A stretch of DNA of 64,000 nucleotides from Rufibacter sp. XAAS-G3-1 (GTDB lineage Bacteria > Bacteroidota > Bacteroidia > Cytophagales > Hymenobacteraceae). The DNA is taken from the NCBI RefSeq assembly GCF_013623775.1, contig NZ_JABFAM010000019.1, positions 40,819 through 104,818 of the forward strand, given 5' to 3'. The notes under the pieces are model-generated. The model was given only the letters and a program-made list of their open reading frames with translations. It ran no database searches and was not told the origin of the DNA. Below, in pieces: positions 36,800-44,101 of this stretch (within the stretch, counting starts at the first letter, position 1; each line of letters starts with the position of its first letter). A program made the translations under genes and the position numbers.

Positions 36800-38336
36800 T
36801 AAATTTCACTTTTAGAAGGTTTGCAGCAATTACTTCATTTAGTTGATCTTCTTCCTGTATCTGAGCTTCAAGCTCAGCTTTTAAGGCTGCAAAACGCTCG
36901 GAAAAGTCAAAACCGTCTTCTTCGTCAGGCAAGCCTACATAGCGCCCCGGCGTTAACACATAATCCAGTTCTGCTACTTTACTAATAGGGGCAGCCACGC
37001 AGAAGCCAGGTATATCCTGGTAATTGCCGTTAAGGTTTCGCCAGTTGTGGTAGGTATCGGCAATCTGCTTTATGTCGTCAGCAGACAGCTCTTTGGTACG
37101 GCGGTTAATTAAATAGCCTAGGTTGCGGGCATCTATAAAAAGTATTTCCTTGCTACGGTCGCGGAACTTGCCATTGGTGCGGTTCCGGCTCATAAACCAA
37201 AGGGCAGCTGGTATTTGCGTGTTCAGGAAAAGCTTAGCCGGAAGGTTTACAATACAGTCTATCAGGCCATTCTCTACCAGCTCACGGCGTATATCACCTT
37301 CGCCACCGCTTTTAGATGTAAGGGCACCTTTTGCCAGTACCACCCCAGCTTGTCCATTAGGGGCTAAGTGGTAAATAAAGTGCTGTAACCAACCAAAGTT
37401 GGCGTTACCAGTAGGTGGTGTGCCATACTGCCAACGGCCATCCTTGCGGAGCAGCTCACCGCCCCAGTCGCTTACATTAAACGGCGGGTTGGCAATAATG
37501 AAATCGGCTTTCAGGTCTTTGTGGGCATCGTTCAGGAAAGAGCCTTCGTTGTTCCATTTTACCTGGCTACTGTCTATACCGCGTATGGCCAGGTTCATTT
37601 TGGCCAGCCGCCAGGTAGTTTGGTTGCTCTCCTGTCCGTAAATAGAGATGTCGTTTATTTTGCCGCTGTGCTCCAGCACAAACTTCTCGCTCTGCACAAA
37701 CATACCGCCAGAGCCGCAGCAAGGGTCAAACACCCGGCCCTGGTATGGTTCCAGCATTTCAACCAATAGCTCTACTACGCTCCGTGGAGTATAGAACTGA
37801 CCGCCCTTTTTGCCTTCGGCCAGCGCAAACTCACCCAGGAAGTACTCAAACACATGGCCCAGCACATCGGCACTACGGGCTTTGGCTGTGCCCAACGCAA
37901 TATTACCTACTAAGTCAATTAACTCGCCTAAGCTGGTTGGGTCCAGGTTTTGGCGAGCATATACCTTTGGTAGTACTCCTTTCAGCGATGGGTTTTCATT
38001 CTCAATGGCATCCATAGCTTCATCAACCAGTGTGCCTATGTTTGGCTGCTTGGCTTGAGAGAGCAATTTATTCCAGCGAGCGCCTGGTGGAACGAAGAAC
38101 ACGTTTTCGGCTTTATACTCGTCGCGATCTTCAGGATCGGCACCGGCATAGTCGCCTTCTCCAGCCTCTAGCTTCTGGTACAGGTCTTCAAAAGCATCAG
38201 ATATGTATTTCAGGAAGATCAAGCCAAGCGCAACGTGTTTGTACTCAGCTGCGTCAATGTTCTTTCGGAGCTTATCGGCTGTTCTCCAGAGTTGTTTTTC
38301 TAAGGGTTCTTCAGTTGTAGCTTTTTGTTTAGCCAT
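36792..38336 (-). CDS. hsdM: HsdM, type I DNA adenine methyltransferase subunit
   Basis: 514 residues. N-terminal helical domain ([18 protein letters not shown]), then the N6-adenine methylase domain with [22 protein letters not shown] motif [13 protein letters not shown] and catalytic motif [11 protein letters not shown]. The first gene of the operon. It begins 133 bp after the reverse transcriptase stop. It is full length. Confidence 0.93.
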   Translation of the reverse strand: MAKQKATTEEPLEKQLWRTADKLRKNIDAAEYKHVALGLIFLKYISDAFEDLYQKLEAGEGDYAGADPEDRDEYKAENVFFVPPGARWNKLLSQAKQPNIGTLVDEAMDAIENENPSLKGVLPKVYARQNLDPTSLGELIDLVGNIALGTAKARSADVLGHVFEYFLGEFALAEGKKGGQFYTPRSVVELLVEMLEPYQGRVFDPCCGSGGMFVQSEKFVLEHSGKINDISIYGQESNQTTWRLAKMNLAIRGIDSSQVKWNNEGSFLNDAHKDLKADFIIANPPFNVSDWGGELLRKDGRWQYGTPPTGNANFGWLQHFIYHLAPNGQAGVVLAKGALTSKSGGEGDIRRELVENGLIDCIVNLPAKLFLNTQIPAALWFMSRNRTNGKFRDRSKEILFIDARNLGYLINRRTKELSADDIKQIADTYHNWRNLNGNYQDIPGFCVAAPISKVAELDYVLTPGRYVGLPDEEDGFDFSERFAALKAELEAQIQEEDQLNEVIAANLLKVKFNE

Positions 38337-38469
38337 TATCTATTAGGTGGGATATAAAAAAATTACTAATCTTCAGCTTTGACACCAATGATGTTTTATG
38401 GAAATGAAATTAGGATGTTAGCGGCTTTGGAACAAACCAGATTATTAAAATTAAGAAAAAGCTAGTTCC

Positions 38470-40233
38470 CTACTGGCTAAGTGGATTAAGACTAGCTATT
38501 TCTTTATTTTTGATAAATCGGTAATAACTAAAGGGATAACCAAAATATCGGACTGGTTTCGCTACCTCACCTTTACCATCAGATTTTTTAGACAGACTAC
38601 TAAGTTTTAATTTTAGTCTATTTATTTGCTTAGACCGTGATCGGTCAAGGCTTTTCAGTTGGGACTTAACTACAACATTATAATCTAGATGCTTGAATCC
38701 ATTGGTCCAACATAATGAAAAGGTCTTATCCTTGAAATTATGCAGAGCAACTCTACCAACAGCCATAGAAATCAGCCTGCTTTCTATGGCATAGACTTGC
38801 TGATTGAATGATTTACGAGAATTCTTATTGATATTTGTTTTATCTGTAGCCCTTACTGCTTTTAAAACTTGGTTCGTTTTTTCACCCTGTTTTTTTATTT
38901 CAGCTTCTAATGATTTTTTACGTACTCTAATAAAACCATTATATTTAATCTGATATCCTACAAAGGCCAGCCAAGGGACATTACCTTTAGCTTCTGTCTT
39001 ATTTGCCCATTTATAAGGTGCTTTTGATTTTGTTTCCCAAAACTCTTTATTATAATCAGAAATCTGAGCTGGCTCATGGACAAGCAGCTTTATTTGTTTT
39101 ACACCTTTAAGGTAGTGGTTCAAAGCAACCTGACATTTATTTTTATCGGTATGTAGGATTATCATATCATCGCAAAACCTTAAATAAAGCAAATCTTTAT
39201 CTTGGCGCTTGCGCAAAACAAGGTCATCTACCTTATGCAAAATTAAATTTGCAATAAAACATGATATTGCTCCTCCTTGAGGCACTCCAATGGCAGTCTT
39301 ATCTAAATTAACTGGATAAAATTCAGATTCTAGTTTGCTACTTGGCCATTCAAAACAACCATTCTCTAGTTTAAACTTTTTAAAAAATTCTTGATTAGAA
39401 TTTAATGTAAATACTTGCTTGTTAAAGGTGTAAGAATTCAAATATTTGACAAAAACCTCTTTAGCTTTTGGTGCAATATCTATGCCTTTTACAAGCAGCT
39501 TCTTAGACAAGCATGTAAAGCTTAATTTAATAAGCCTATGATTTATACAATCAAAGAACTTCTTAATATCGCATTCTGCAGCCCAAATAGCACCTTCATT
39601 AGTTTTCCTATATTCTAGTATCTTCTCTATTGCATCATGGTGCGTAATTAGTTTAGCTCCTGGTTGAGTAGCTCTAAAAGCTAAAGAAGAATCTCTAAAA
39701 ATGGGATCAAAAGATTTAATTAAGTATTTAGCTGTTAGGCTTATAATAATTCTTTCCTTTAGCTTGTAAGTAGAGATAGGTCTACAAATAGTTAGACCTC
39801 CTTCTATTTCTTTCTTTATAGGTCTTGTTTCAGGAGGTTGCAATTTTAACGGGGTTAAGCCAGCAATTTCCTTTTGAACCGAAAGAATGAAAGTTTGCAG
39901 ATTTAAATACCAATCTGGCGGGAATAACTTGCTACTTGAAACAAGCTTATGAGTTTCTAAGATAGTATAATAAAGTGCAGCTACATTTAAATCTGAACTA
40001 TTTTTATACTTTAATCTCTGTATGTTATTAAATCTTACCCAAGTCCTCCTGGGCGGAAACATTGAGCTAAAACCATAATCCTTTTTTATCCCTAAATGCC
40101 TTTTTGTAGAACCATGAAGACTTATATCGCGCAAAAGGTGTTTTTCATGCCTTTTTTTGGCAAGTTTAATTCTCTGGCGACACAAGAGTTTGATTATACT
40201 TTCACTTGAAAAATAATCTTCGTAAGCCTTCAT
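38470..40233 (-). CDS. Reverse transcriptase of unassigned (DRT/UG- or retron-like) class
   Basis: 587 residues. RT fingers and palm: CRPISTYKLKERIIISLTAK (RT1/2 region), motif A WAAECDIKKFFDCINH, motif B IGVPQGGAISCFIANLILHK, motif C LYLRFCDDMIIL with the catalytic Asp pair as FCDD rather than the usual YxDD, and a later GYQIKYNGFIRVRKKSL segment. There is no maturase or endonuclease domain and no retron VTG motif, so it is neither a clear group II intron protein nor a canonical retron. ATG 40233 is chosen because the in-frame extension to 40380 overlaps a highly structured leader and is not protein-like. It lies in a defence island, upstream of hsdM in the same direction; anti-phage function is inferred. 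Confidence 0.85.
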   Translation of the reverse strand: MKAYEDYFSSESIIKLLCRQRIKLAKKRHEKHLLRDISLHGSTKRHLGIKKDYGFSSMFPPRRTWVRFNNIQRLKYKNSSDLNVAALYYTILETHKLVSSSKLFPPDWYLNLQTFILSVQKEIAGLTPLKLQPPETRPIKKEIEGGLTICRPISTYKLKERIIISLTAKYLIKSFDPIFRDSSLAFRATQPGAKLITHHDAIEKILEYRKTNEGAIWAAECDIKKFFDCINHRLIKLSFTCLSKKLLVKGIDIAPKAKEVFVKYLNSYTFNKQVFTLNSNQEFFKKFKLENGCFEWPSSKLESEFYPVNLDKTAIGVPQGGAISCFIANLILHKVDDLVLRKRQDKDLLYLRFCDDMIILHTDKNKCQVALNHYLKGVKQIKLLVHEPAQISDYNKEFWETKSKAPYKWANKTEAKGNVPWLAFVGYQIKYNGFIRVRKKSLEAEIKKQGEKTNQVLKAVRATDKTNINKNSRKSFNQQVYAIESRLISMAVGRVALHNFKDKTFSLCWTNGFKHLDYNVVVKSQLKSLDRSRSKQINRLKLKLSSLSKKSDGKGEVAKPVRYFGYPFSYYRFIKNKEIASLNPLSQ

Positions 40234-40243
40234 AAAAAAAAGT

Positions 40244-40418
40244 GTTGGAGTAGTGGATAAGTAAATTCCATACCAAATACTGACACATAAGTGTGCACTG
40301 GAAACATACGGAGACTCGTGCAGAGTCATTCTTTCGGCATAAAGCCTAGTAACTAATTGATTATAGTTACACCGATTCAACTTGATTTAAACAAGTTTAC
40401 ATCCTTCACTACTCCAAC
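40244..40418 (-). ncRNA. Candidate structured RNA in the RT leader
   Basis: 175 nt enclosed by an exact 12-bp inverted repeat (gttggagtagtg at the 5' end on the minus strand, cactactccaac at the 3' end). Internal hairpins in plus coordinates: 40379-40397 (6-bp stem), 40349-40370 (gtaacta/tagttac), 40336-40346, 40313-40327 (gactc/gagtc) and 40283-40294. The 3' arm is followed by act and eight T (minus strand) and the RT ATG 11 nt later. Enclosure by inverted repeats next to an RT gene is typical of retron ncRNAs and resembles DRT ncRNAs. Expression is unproven. Confidence 0.65.
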
Positions 40419-40468
40419 TCTTCAAATATATAAAATTTCTATATATTTAGTTATACAACTAGACAACT

Positions 40469-41506
40469 ATGGAAACTTTACATGATATTTCAATTTCAAG
40501 GTATGAAGGAGCTCTATCTAAGCATGCGAAGCAGGTAAATTTGCTTGAAGAGTTGAATAAGATTAAAGAGAAGACTTATAAAGTTAGTATAGAGGAATGC
40601 AGGAGAGTTCTCTTAGAAGATGGTAAAGAGAGTTATACTATATTAAAAAAACGACTTCCTGCCTTAACCTTCTGTGGCACATTCAACGGGCCACATAGCA
40701 AGGAAACTTTGGTTACCTTCAATCCACTGCTAATCATTGACGTCGATAATCTGTTACCTGAAGAGGTAGAAGCTAAAAAGGCTCTCTTATTTCAAGATGA
40801 ACACATCTTCGCCTGCTGGATATCTCCTTCGGGCAATGGTATAAAAGCATTAATGAAAACAAATGCCACAGCAGAAACCCATAAGTATTATTTTGATGCC
40901 GCTGTTAAATATTTTGATAACCATTATCAAATAGCTGTTGATGTATGTGGGAGTGACGTTTGTCGTTTATGCTTTGTCTCATATGACCCTAACCTACTAC
41001 AAAAGAACAAAAGTAAAATTTTCGAAATCAGAGAAGAAGATTTAGTAAGGCTATTTGAGGAAGGTACTCCGAAAACTAGGAGAAGTGCTTCAAGGGTTAA
41101 TAGCGACGTTAAGAAAGAGTTTAAAACTAACATTCGCGACATAGATTCAGCCCTATTCCATAAAACAGAAGGAAGGAATAATAAGCAGAACCGGGAACAG
41201 CTGGCAAAAATCATCACCTTCTTATCAAAAAACAAACTCTCTATCACTTCATCCTATGACGACTGGTTTAGGGTAGCCATCGCATTAGCAAACTCGTTCA
41301 CATATACACTTGGAGAGGGCTACTTTCTGAAGCTTTGCAGATTGGATGGTTTATGCCATGATGATTACAAAAGTCGTTATTTACTACAGTATTGCTACAG
41401 GAACAGAAGGCTTGGAGAGATCAACTTTGCCACAATCATTTATCTAGCGCAGCAAAAAGGTTTTGAGGTTAGAACTAAAAATAATTTTAAGCTTAACAAT
41501 AAGTAG
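40469..41506 (+). CDS. Primase-like protein: BT4734-type N-domain plus PriCT-2 (second)
   Basis: 345 residues. The N-terminal domain has TFCGTFNGPHSKETLVTFNP, the acidic strand LLIIDVDNLLPEE and WISPSGNGIKALMK. The C-terminal PriCT-2-like domain has YDDWFRVAIALANSFTYTLG, then YFLKLCRLDG. It is a diverged relative of the protein at 25356. It is divergent from the RT (63 bp before the leader's 5' end to its ATG) and is the last gene before the right attachment site. No DUF3987 partner is adjacent, so it may be a leftover from another element or a cargo gene. Confidence 0.78.
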   Translation: METLHDISISRYEGALSKHAKQVNLLEELNKIKEKTYKVSIEECRRVLLEDGKESYTILKKRLPALTFCGTFNGPHSKETLVTFNPLLIIDVDNLLPEEVEAKKALLFQDEHIFACWISPSGNGIKALMKTNATAETHKYYFDAAVKYFDNHYQIAVDVCGSDVCRLCFVSYDPNLLQKNKSKIFEIREEDLVRLFEEGTPKTRRSASRVNSDVKKEFKTNIRDIDSALFHKTEGRNNKQNREQLAKIITFLSKNKLSITSSYDDWFRVAIALANSFTYTLGEGYFLKLCRLDGLCHDDYKSRYLLQYCYRNRRLGEINFATIIYLAQQKGFEVRTKNNFKLNNK

Positions 41507-41595
41507 GAAATGATATCCTGAAAAAAGTCCTCTACATTTTTTCGTTGCCCGTACTTGGAATCCGTCTTCTACTTTTCCATTTATTATTTTTGGAG

Positions 41596-41613
41596 TTGTT
41601 TCTCAAATTGTTT
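41596..41613. promoter_or_regulatory. Candidate integrase arm-type site (right)
   Basis: ttgtttctcaaattgttt, identical to 20537-20554 and 13 bp inside the right attachment repeat. Confidence 0.4.
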
Positions 41614-41621
41614 GCAAATAA

Positions 41622-41657
41622 AAAAGCCACTTACAAGTTTTACCTCGTAAGTGGCTG
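41622..41657 (-). terminator. Terminator of the CAT tRNA
   Basis: On the minus strand gccacttac pairs with gtaagtggc and a run of T follows. It is part of the 85-bp duplicated sequence, so a copy also exists in attL. Confidence 0.8.
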
Positions 41658-41711
41658 ATTATCAGGTGGGCCCACTTGGAATCGAACCAAGCACCTACTG
41701 ATTATGAGTCA
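41627..41711. other. attR: tRNA 3' part and terminator
   Basis: Direct repeat of 20330-20414 (83 of 85 identical). Here it is continuous with the tRNA 5' half, so the gene is intact at this junction. The two repeats bound about 21.2 kb. Confidence 0.88.
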
Positions 41712-41740
41712 GTTGCTCTAACCGAATGAGCTATAGGCCC
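41667..41740 (-). tRNA. tRNA with CAT anticodon (Met or lysidine-type Ile)
   Basis: 74 nt, acceptor GGGCCTA/TGGGCCC with one G-T pair, D-arm AGCTC...GAGC, anticodon loop CTCATAA, T-arm TTGG-TTCGATT-CCAA, discriminator A; the encoded 3' end is ACCT, so CCA is not fully encoded. Anticodon CAT allows elongator Met or Ile2; the loop CTCATAA occurs in both, and I cannot decide. Integration target of the 21-kb element. Confidence 0.9.
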
Positions 41741-41813
41741 GGCCAAATCTTTGATTTGGGAGTGCAATTCTACAAATTTGTGTTTTAAAACGCAAAACAA
41801 AACAGGTAATCTC

Positions 41814-42458
41814 GTGGACTTTTCTTCTGTAAAGAATATCATCTTTGACCTGGGTGGGGTCATCATCAACATTGACTATGCCAAAGGAACCGATGCCCTC
41901 AAGGCCTACGGCAAAACTGGGTCAAAGGTAGACTTTAGCCAGAAGGCTCAGTCTGAACTATTTGACTTGTATGAGCGCGGGGATATCTCCTCTGAGGAAT
42001 TTAGGGAAGGACTTCGGGCCGAATATTACCTGGAGGCGTCTGATGAACAAATAGATGAAGCCTGGAACAGTTTGCTCCTGGATATTCCGGCCGAGCGGAT
42101 TGAACTGCTGCGTGCGTTAGGAGAACATTACCGCCTTTTCCTGCTCAGCAACACCAACGCCATCCACATGCTCGCCTTCAATAAGATTGTGGAAGACAAT
42201 TTCGGGATACCCAGCCTAGACAGCCTCTTTGACAAAGCCTATTACTCGCACTTAGTGCGGATGCGGAAGCCGGGCGGTGCCGTTTTTGAGCACATACTGG
42301 CCGAAAACAGTCTGAAACGCGAAGAGACGCTGTTTATTGATGACAGCATCCAGCACATTGAAGGAGCCAAAAAAGTAGGCCTGCACACCATCCACCTGGC
42401 TCCTCCGCTTACCATTAACCAGGTGCTGAAGGAGGCGCTGCCCGAACATGGCGCGTAA
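41814..42458 (+). CDS. HAD-superfamily phosphatase, subfamily IA
   Basis: 214 residues. Motif I IIFDLGGVIINID (nucleophile Asp in FDLGGV), motif II LFLLSNTNAIH, motif III Lys in RMRKPGGAVFEHIL, motif IV LFIDDSIQHIEGA. A cytosolic hydrolase acting on a small phosphate ester; substrate unknown. GTG 41814 is taken as start since homology begins right after it and the upstream in-frame sequence adjoins the tRNA. The 3' end overlaps the next gene by 11 bp. Confidence 0.88.
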   Translation: MDFSSVKNIIFDLGGVIINIDYAKGTDALKAYGKTGSKVDFSQKAQSELFDLYERGDISSEEFREGLRAEYYLEASDEQIDEAWNSLLLDIPAERIELLRALGEHYRLFLLSNTNAIHMLAFNKIVEDNFGIPSLDSLFDKAYYSHLVRMRKPGGAVFEHILAENSLKREETLFIDDSIQHIEGAKKVGLHTIHLAPPLTINQVLKEALPEHGA

Positions 42459-43572
42459 GCTGGCGCTGCACGTACTGCTGTTCCTGCTCACCGTGGTCAC
42501 GACTACCCTGGCGGGGGCCGAATGGCGGTACGGCCGGTCTTTCTTTTACGGGTATGGGGGATTCATCTGGCCCCCGGCCATCACCTGGCAGCAGGTACTG
42601 GGCGGACTGGCGTTCTCGTCGGCGTTTCTGGGTTTCCTGACCGTCCATGAATTTGGCCATTACCTCACTGCCCGCTTTTACCGGGTGCGGGTCACCCTGC
42701 CGTATTACATTCCCATCTGGCTGGGGGTCACCTTCGGGATTGGTACCATGGGGGCCTTCATCCGAATCAAAGAGCGCATCTTCTCCCGGAAGGAGTTTTT
42801 TGACATCGGGATTGCGGGGCCTTTGGCGGGCTTTGTGCTGGCATTGGCTATCCTGGCCTATGGCTTCACGCACCTTCCGCCGCTGGAGTACCTTTATTCC
42901 ATCCATCCAGATTACCGCGTTTGGGGGCAGAACTATGAGGCGCATGTGTATTACCGGGCCGATGACCTGGCCATAGGCAGAAACCTGCTGTTCTGGCTTT
43001 TCGAAGAGCTGGTGGCTGACCCTGCTTTACTGCCCAGTAGGTACGAGATTGTCCATTACCCGCTCCTGTTTGCCGGGTTTCTCTCGCTGTTCTTTACCGC
43101 CTTGAACCTGCTGCCCATTGGGCAATTGGACGGCGGACACATCCTGTATGGCATGATGGGTTATGAACGCTTCAACCGGTTATCGCCCATTCTCTACATT
43201 CTCTTTATCTTTTATGCCGGATTAGGCTTGCTGTCGCTGGAAATCAATGTAGAGGAAGATTGGTGGAAATGGGCCGGATACGCCCTTTACCTGCTCGTCG
43301 TGTTCCGCCCCCTGTTCCCAGAGGCCCGAAGAGGTGTGCTGGTAGCCGCCGGGGTGCTGAGTGCCCAGCTTTTTGTCCAAATCATCTGGCCCCAGGTGCA
43401 AGGATATAACGGCTGGTTGGTCTTCGGATTGGTCTTGTCTAAAGCTTTAGGGGTTTTCCATCCGTCCAGCCCCAATGAGGAACCGTTAAGCCGGGGAAGA
43501 ATCCTGTTGGGCTGGGTTGCCCTGGTCGTATTCGTCCTCTGTTTCAGCCCCGCCCCGTTTATCATTGACTGA
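42448..43572 (+). CDS. Site-2 protease family (M50) membrane metalloprotease
   Basis: 374 residues, six to eight hydrophobic segments. The zinc motif FLTVHEFGHYL (HExxH) lies near residue 70 and the third ligand region LLPIGQLDGGHILYG near 225. Substrates would be membrane-embedded regulators or signal remnants. Co-transcribed with the HAD gene (11-bp overlap). A family-A hairpin begins directly after the stop codon. Confidence 0.88.
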   Translation: MARKLALHVLLFLLTVVTTTLAGAEWRYGRSFFYGYGGFIWPPAITWQQVLGGLAFSSAFLGFLTVHEFGHYLTARFYRVRVTLPYYIPIWLGVTFGIGTMGAFIRIKERIFSRKEFFDIGIAGPLAGFVLALAILAYGFTHLPPLEYLYSIHPDYRVWGQNYEAHVYYRADDLAIGRNLLFWLFEELVADPALLPSRYEIVHYPLLFAGFLSLFFTALNLLPIGQLDGGHILYGMMGYERFNRLSPILYILFIFYAGLGLLSLEINVEEDWWKWAGYALYLLVVFRPLFPEARRGVLVAAGVLSAQLFVQIIWPQVQGYNGWLVFGLVLSKALGVFHPSSPNEEPLSRGRILLGWVALVVFVLCFSPAPFIID

Positions 43573-43620
43573 TGCTCTGTTTCGGGGCTGTTTTTCAGAA
43601 AACAGCCCCGAAACAGAGCA
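43573..43620. terminator. Family-A palindrome after the M50 gene
   Basis: tgctctgtttcggggctgtt and exact complement around cag. It starts at the base following the stop codon, so it is placed to terminate transcription. Confidence 0.8.
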
Positions 43621-43621
43621 G

Positions 43622-43693
43622 TGTTCAAGTACAGCATAAGTAGAGCACCTGCCTTCTAAGCAGCAGGTGTTTGGTTCGAATCCAAACGGATTC
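43622..43693 (+). tRNA. tRNA-Arg-like sequence (TCT anticodon), probably degraded
   Basis: The 3' two-thirds look like a tRNA: gagcacctgc-CTTCTAA-gcag anticodon arm with anticodon TCT, T-arm tttgg-TTCGAAT-ccaaa, then cggattc-A-cc. The 5' part (tgttcaagtacagcataagt) neither pairs with the acceptor 3' strand nor forms a normal D-arm. It begins right after a family-A hairpin, which may have replaced the original 5' end. Likely a pseudo-tRNA. Confidence 0.45.
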
Positions 43694-43731
43694 ACCTCCT
43701 ATTCTCCCTATTTCAATCTCATTCAAACAAA

Positions 43732-43779
43732 ATCCCCGTTTCGGGGCTGCTTTCTGAAAAGTAGCCCCGAAACGGGGAT
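43732..43779. terminator. Family-A palindrome before the rhodanese 3' end
   Basis: atccccgtttcggggctgct pairs with its near-complement around tga; arms about 22 bp. It lies 17 bp beyond the stop of the minus-strand rhodanese gene, as a terminator would. Confidence 0.8.
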
Positions 43780-43795
43780 ATTGGTTCTATTAAAA

Positions 43796-44101
43796 TTACG
43801 CCTCGTTGTAGGCCAACATGCCGCCTGACACATTGCGGACGTTGGTGAAGCCTTGCTGTTGCATGATGGCTTGGGCCGTGGCAGAACGCTTGCCAGAGCG
43901 GCAATGCACCAGTACTTCCTGGTCTTTGTATTCCTCCAATTCATGGATGCGCTCGGGCAAAGAGCCCAGGGGAATCAACTTGGCACCAGCAATGCTTTGC
44001 TCTTCGTGTTCCCAAGGCTCGCGCACATCAATTAAGATAGGAGTTTCATTATTGGCTAAGCGTTGTTTCAGTTCAGCGGCGGTGATGTCTGCAGTAATCA
44101 T
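43796..44101 (-). CDS. Rhodanese-like domain protein
   Basis: A 101-residue single rhodanese domain: ELKQRLANNETPILIDVREP, then WEHEEQSIAGAKLIPLG, and the active-site loop VLVHCRSGKRS with the catalytic Cys. Probably a cytosolic sulfurtransferase. Last gene of the ddl operon; its ATG overlaps the T9SS-protein stop by 4 bp. Confidence 0.9.
   Translation of the reverse strand: MITADITAAELKQRLANNETPILIDVREPWEHEEQSIAGAKLIPLGSLPERIHELEEYKDQEVLVHCRSGKRSATAQAIMQQQGFTNVRNVSGGMLAYNEA

Noticed and set aside
38470..40233. Group II intron maturase
   Set aside because: No maturase X or endonuclease domain pattern was recognised, no intron boundary was seen in flanking sequence, and motif C is FCDD.
38470..40233. 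Canonical retron RT
   Set aside because: The leader fits a retron layout, but the VTG motif is absent and the protein is much longer than the usual about 300-350 residues.
40234..40380. In-frame N-terminal extension of the reverse transcriptase
   Set aside because: The added 49 residues lack RT-like character, coincide with hairpins and the inverted-repeat arm, and ATG 40233 gives a natural start (MKAYEDYFSS).
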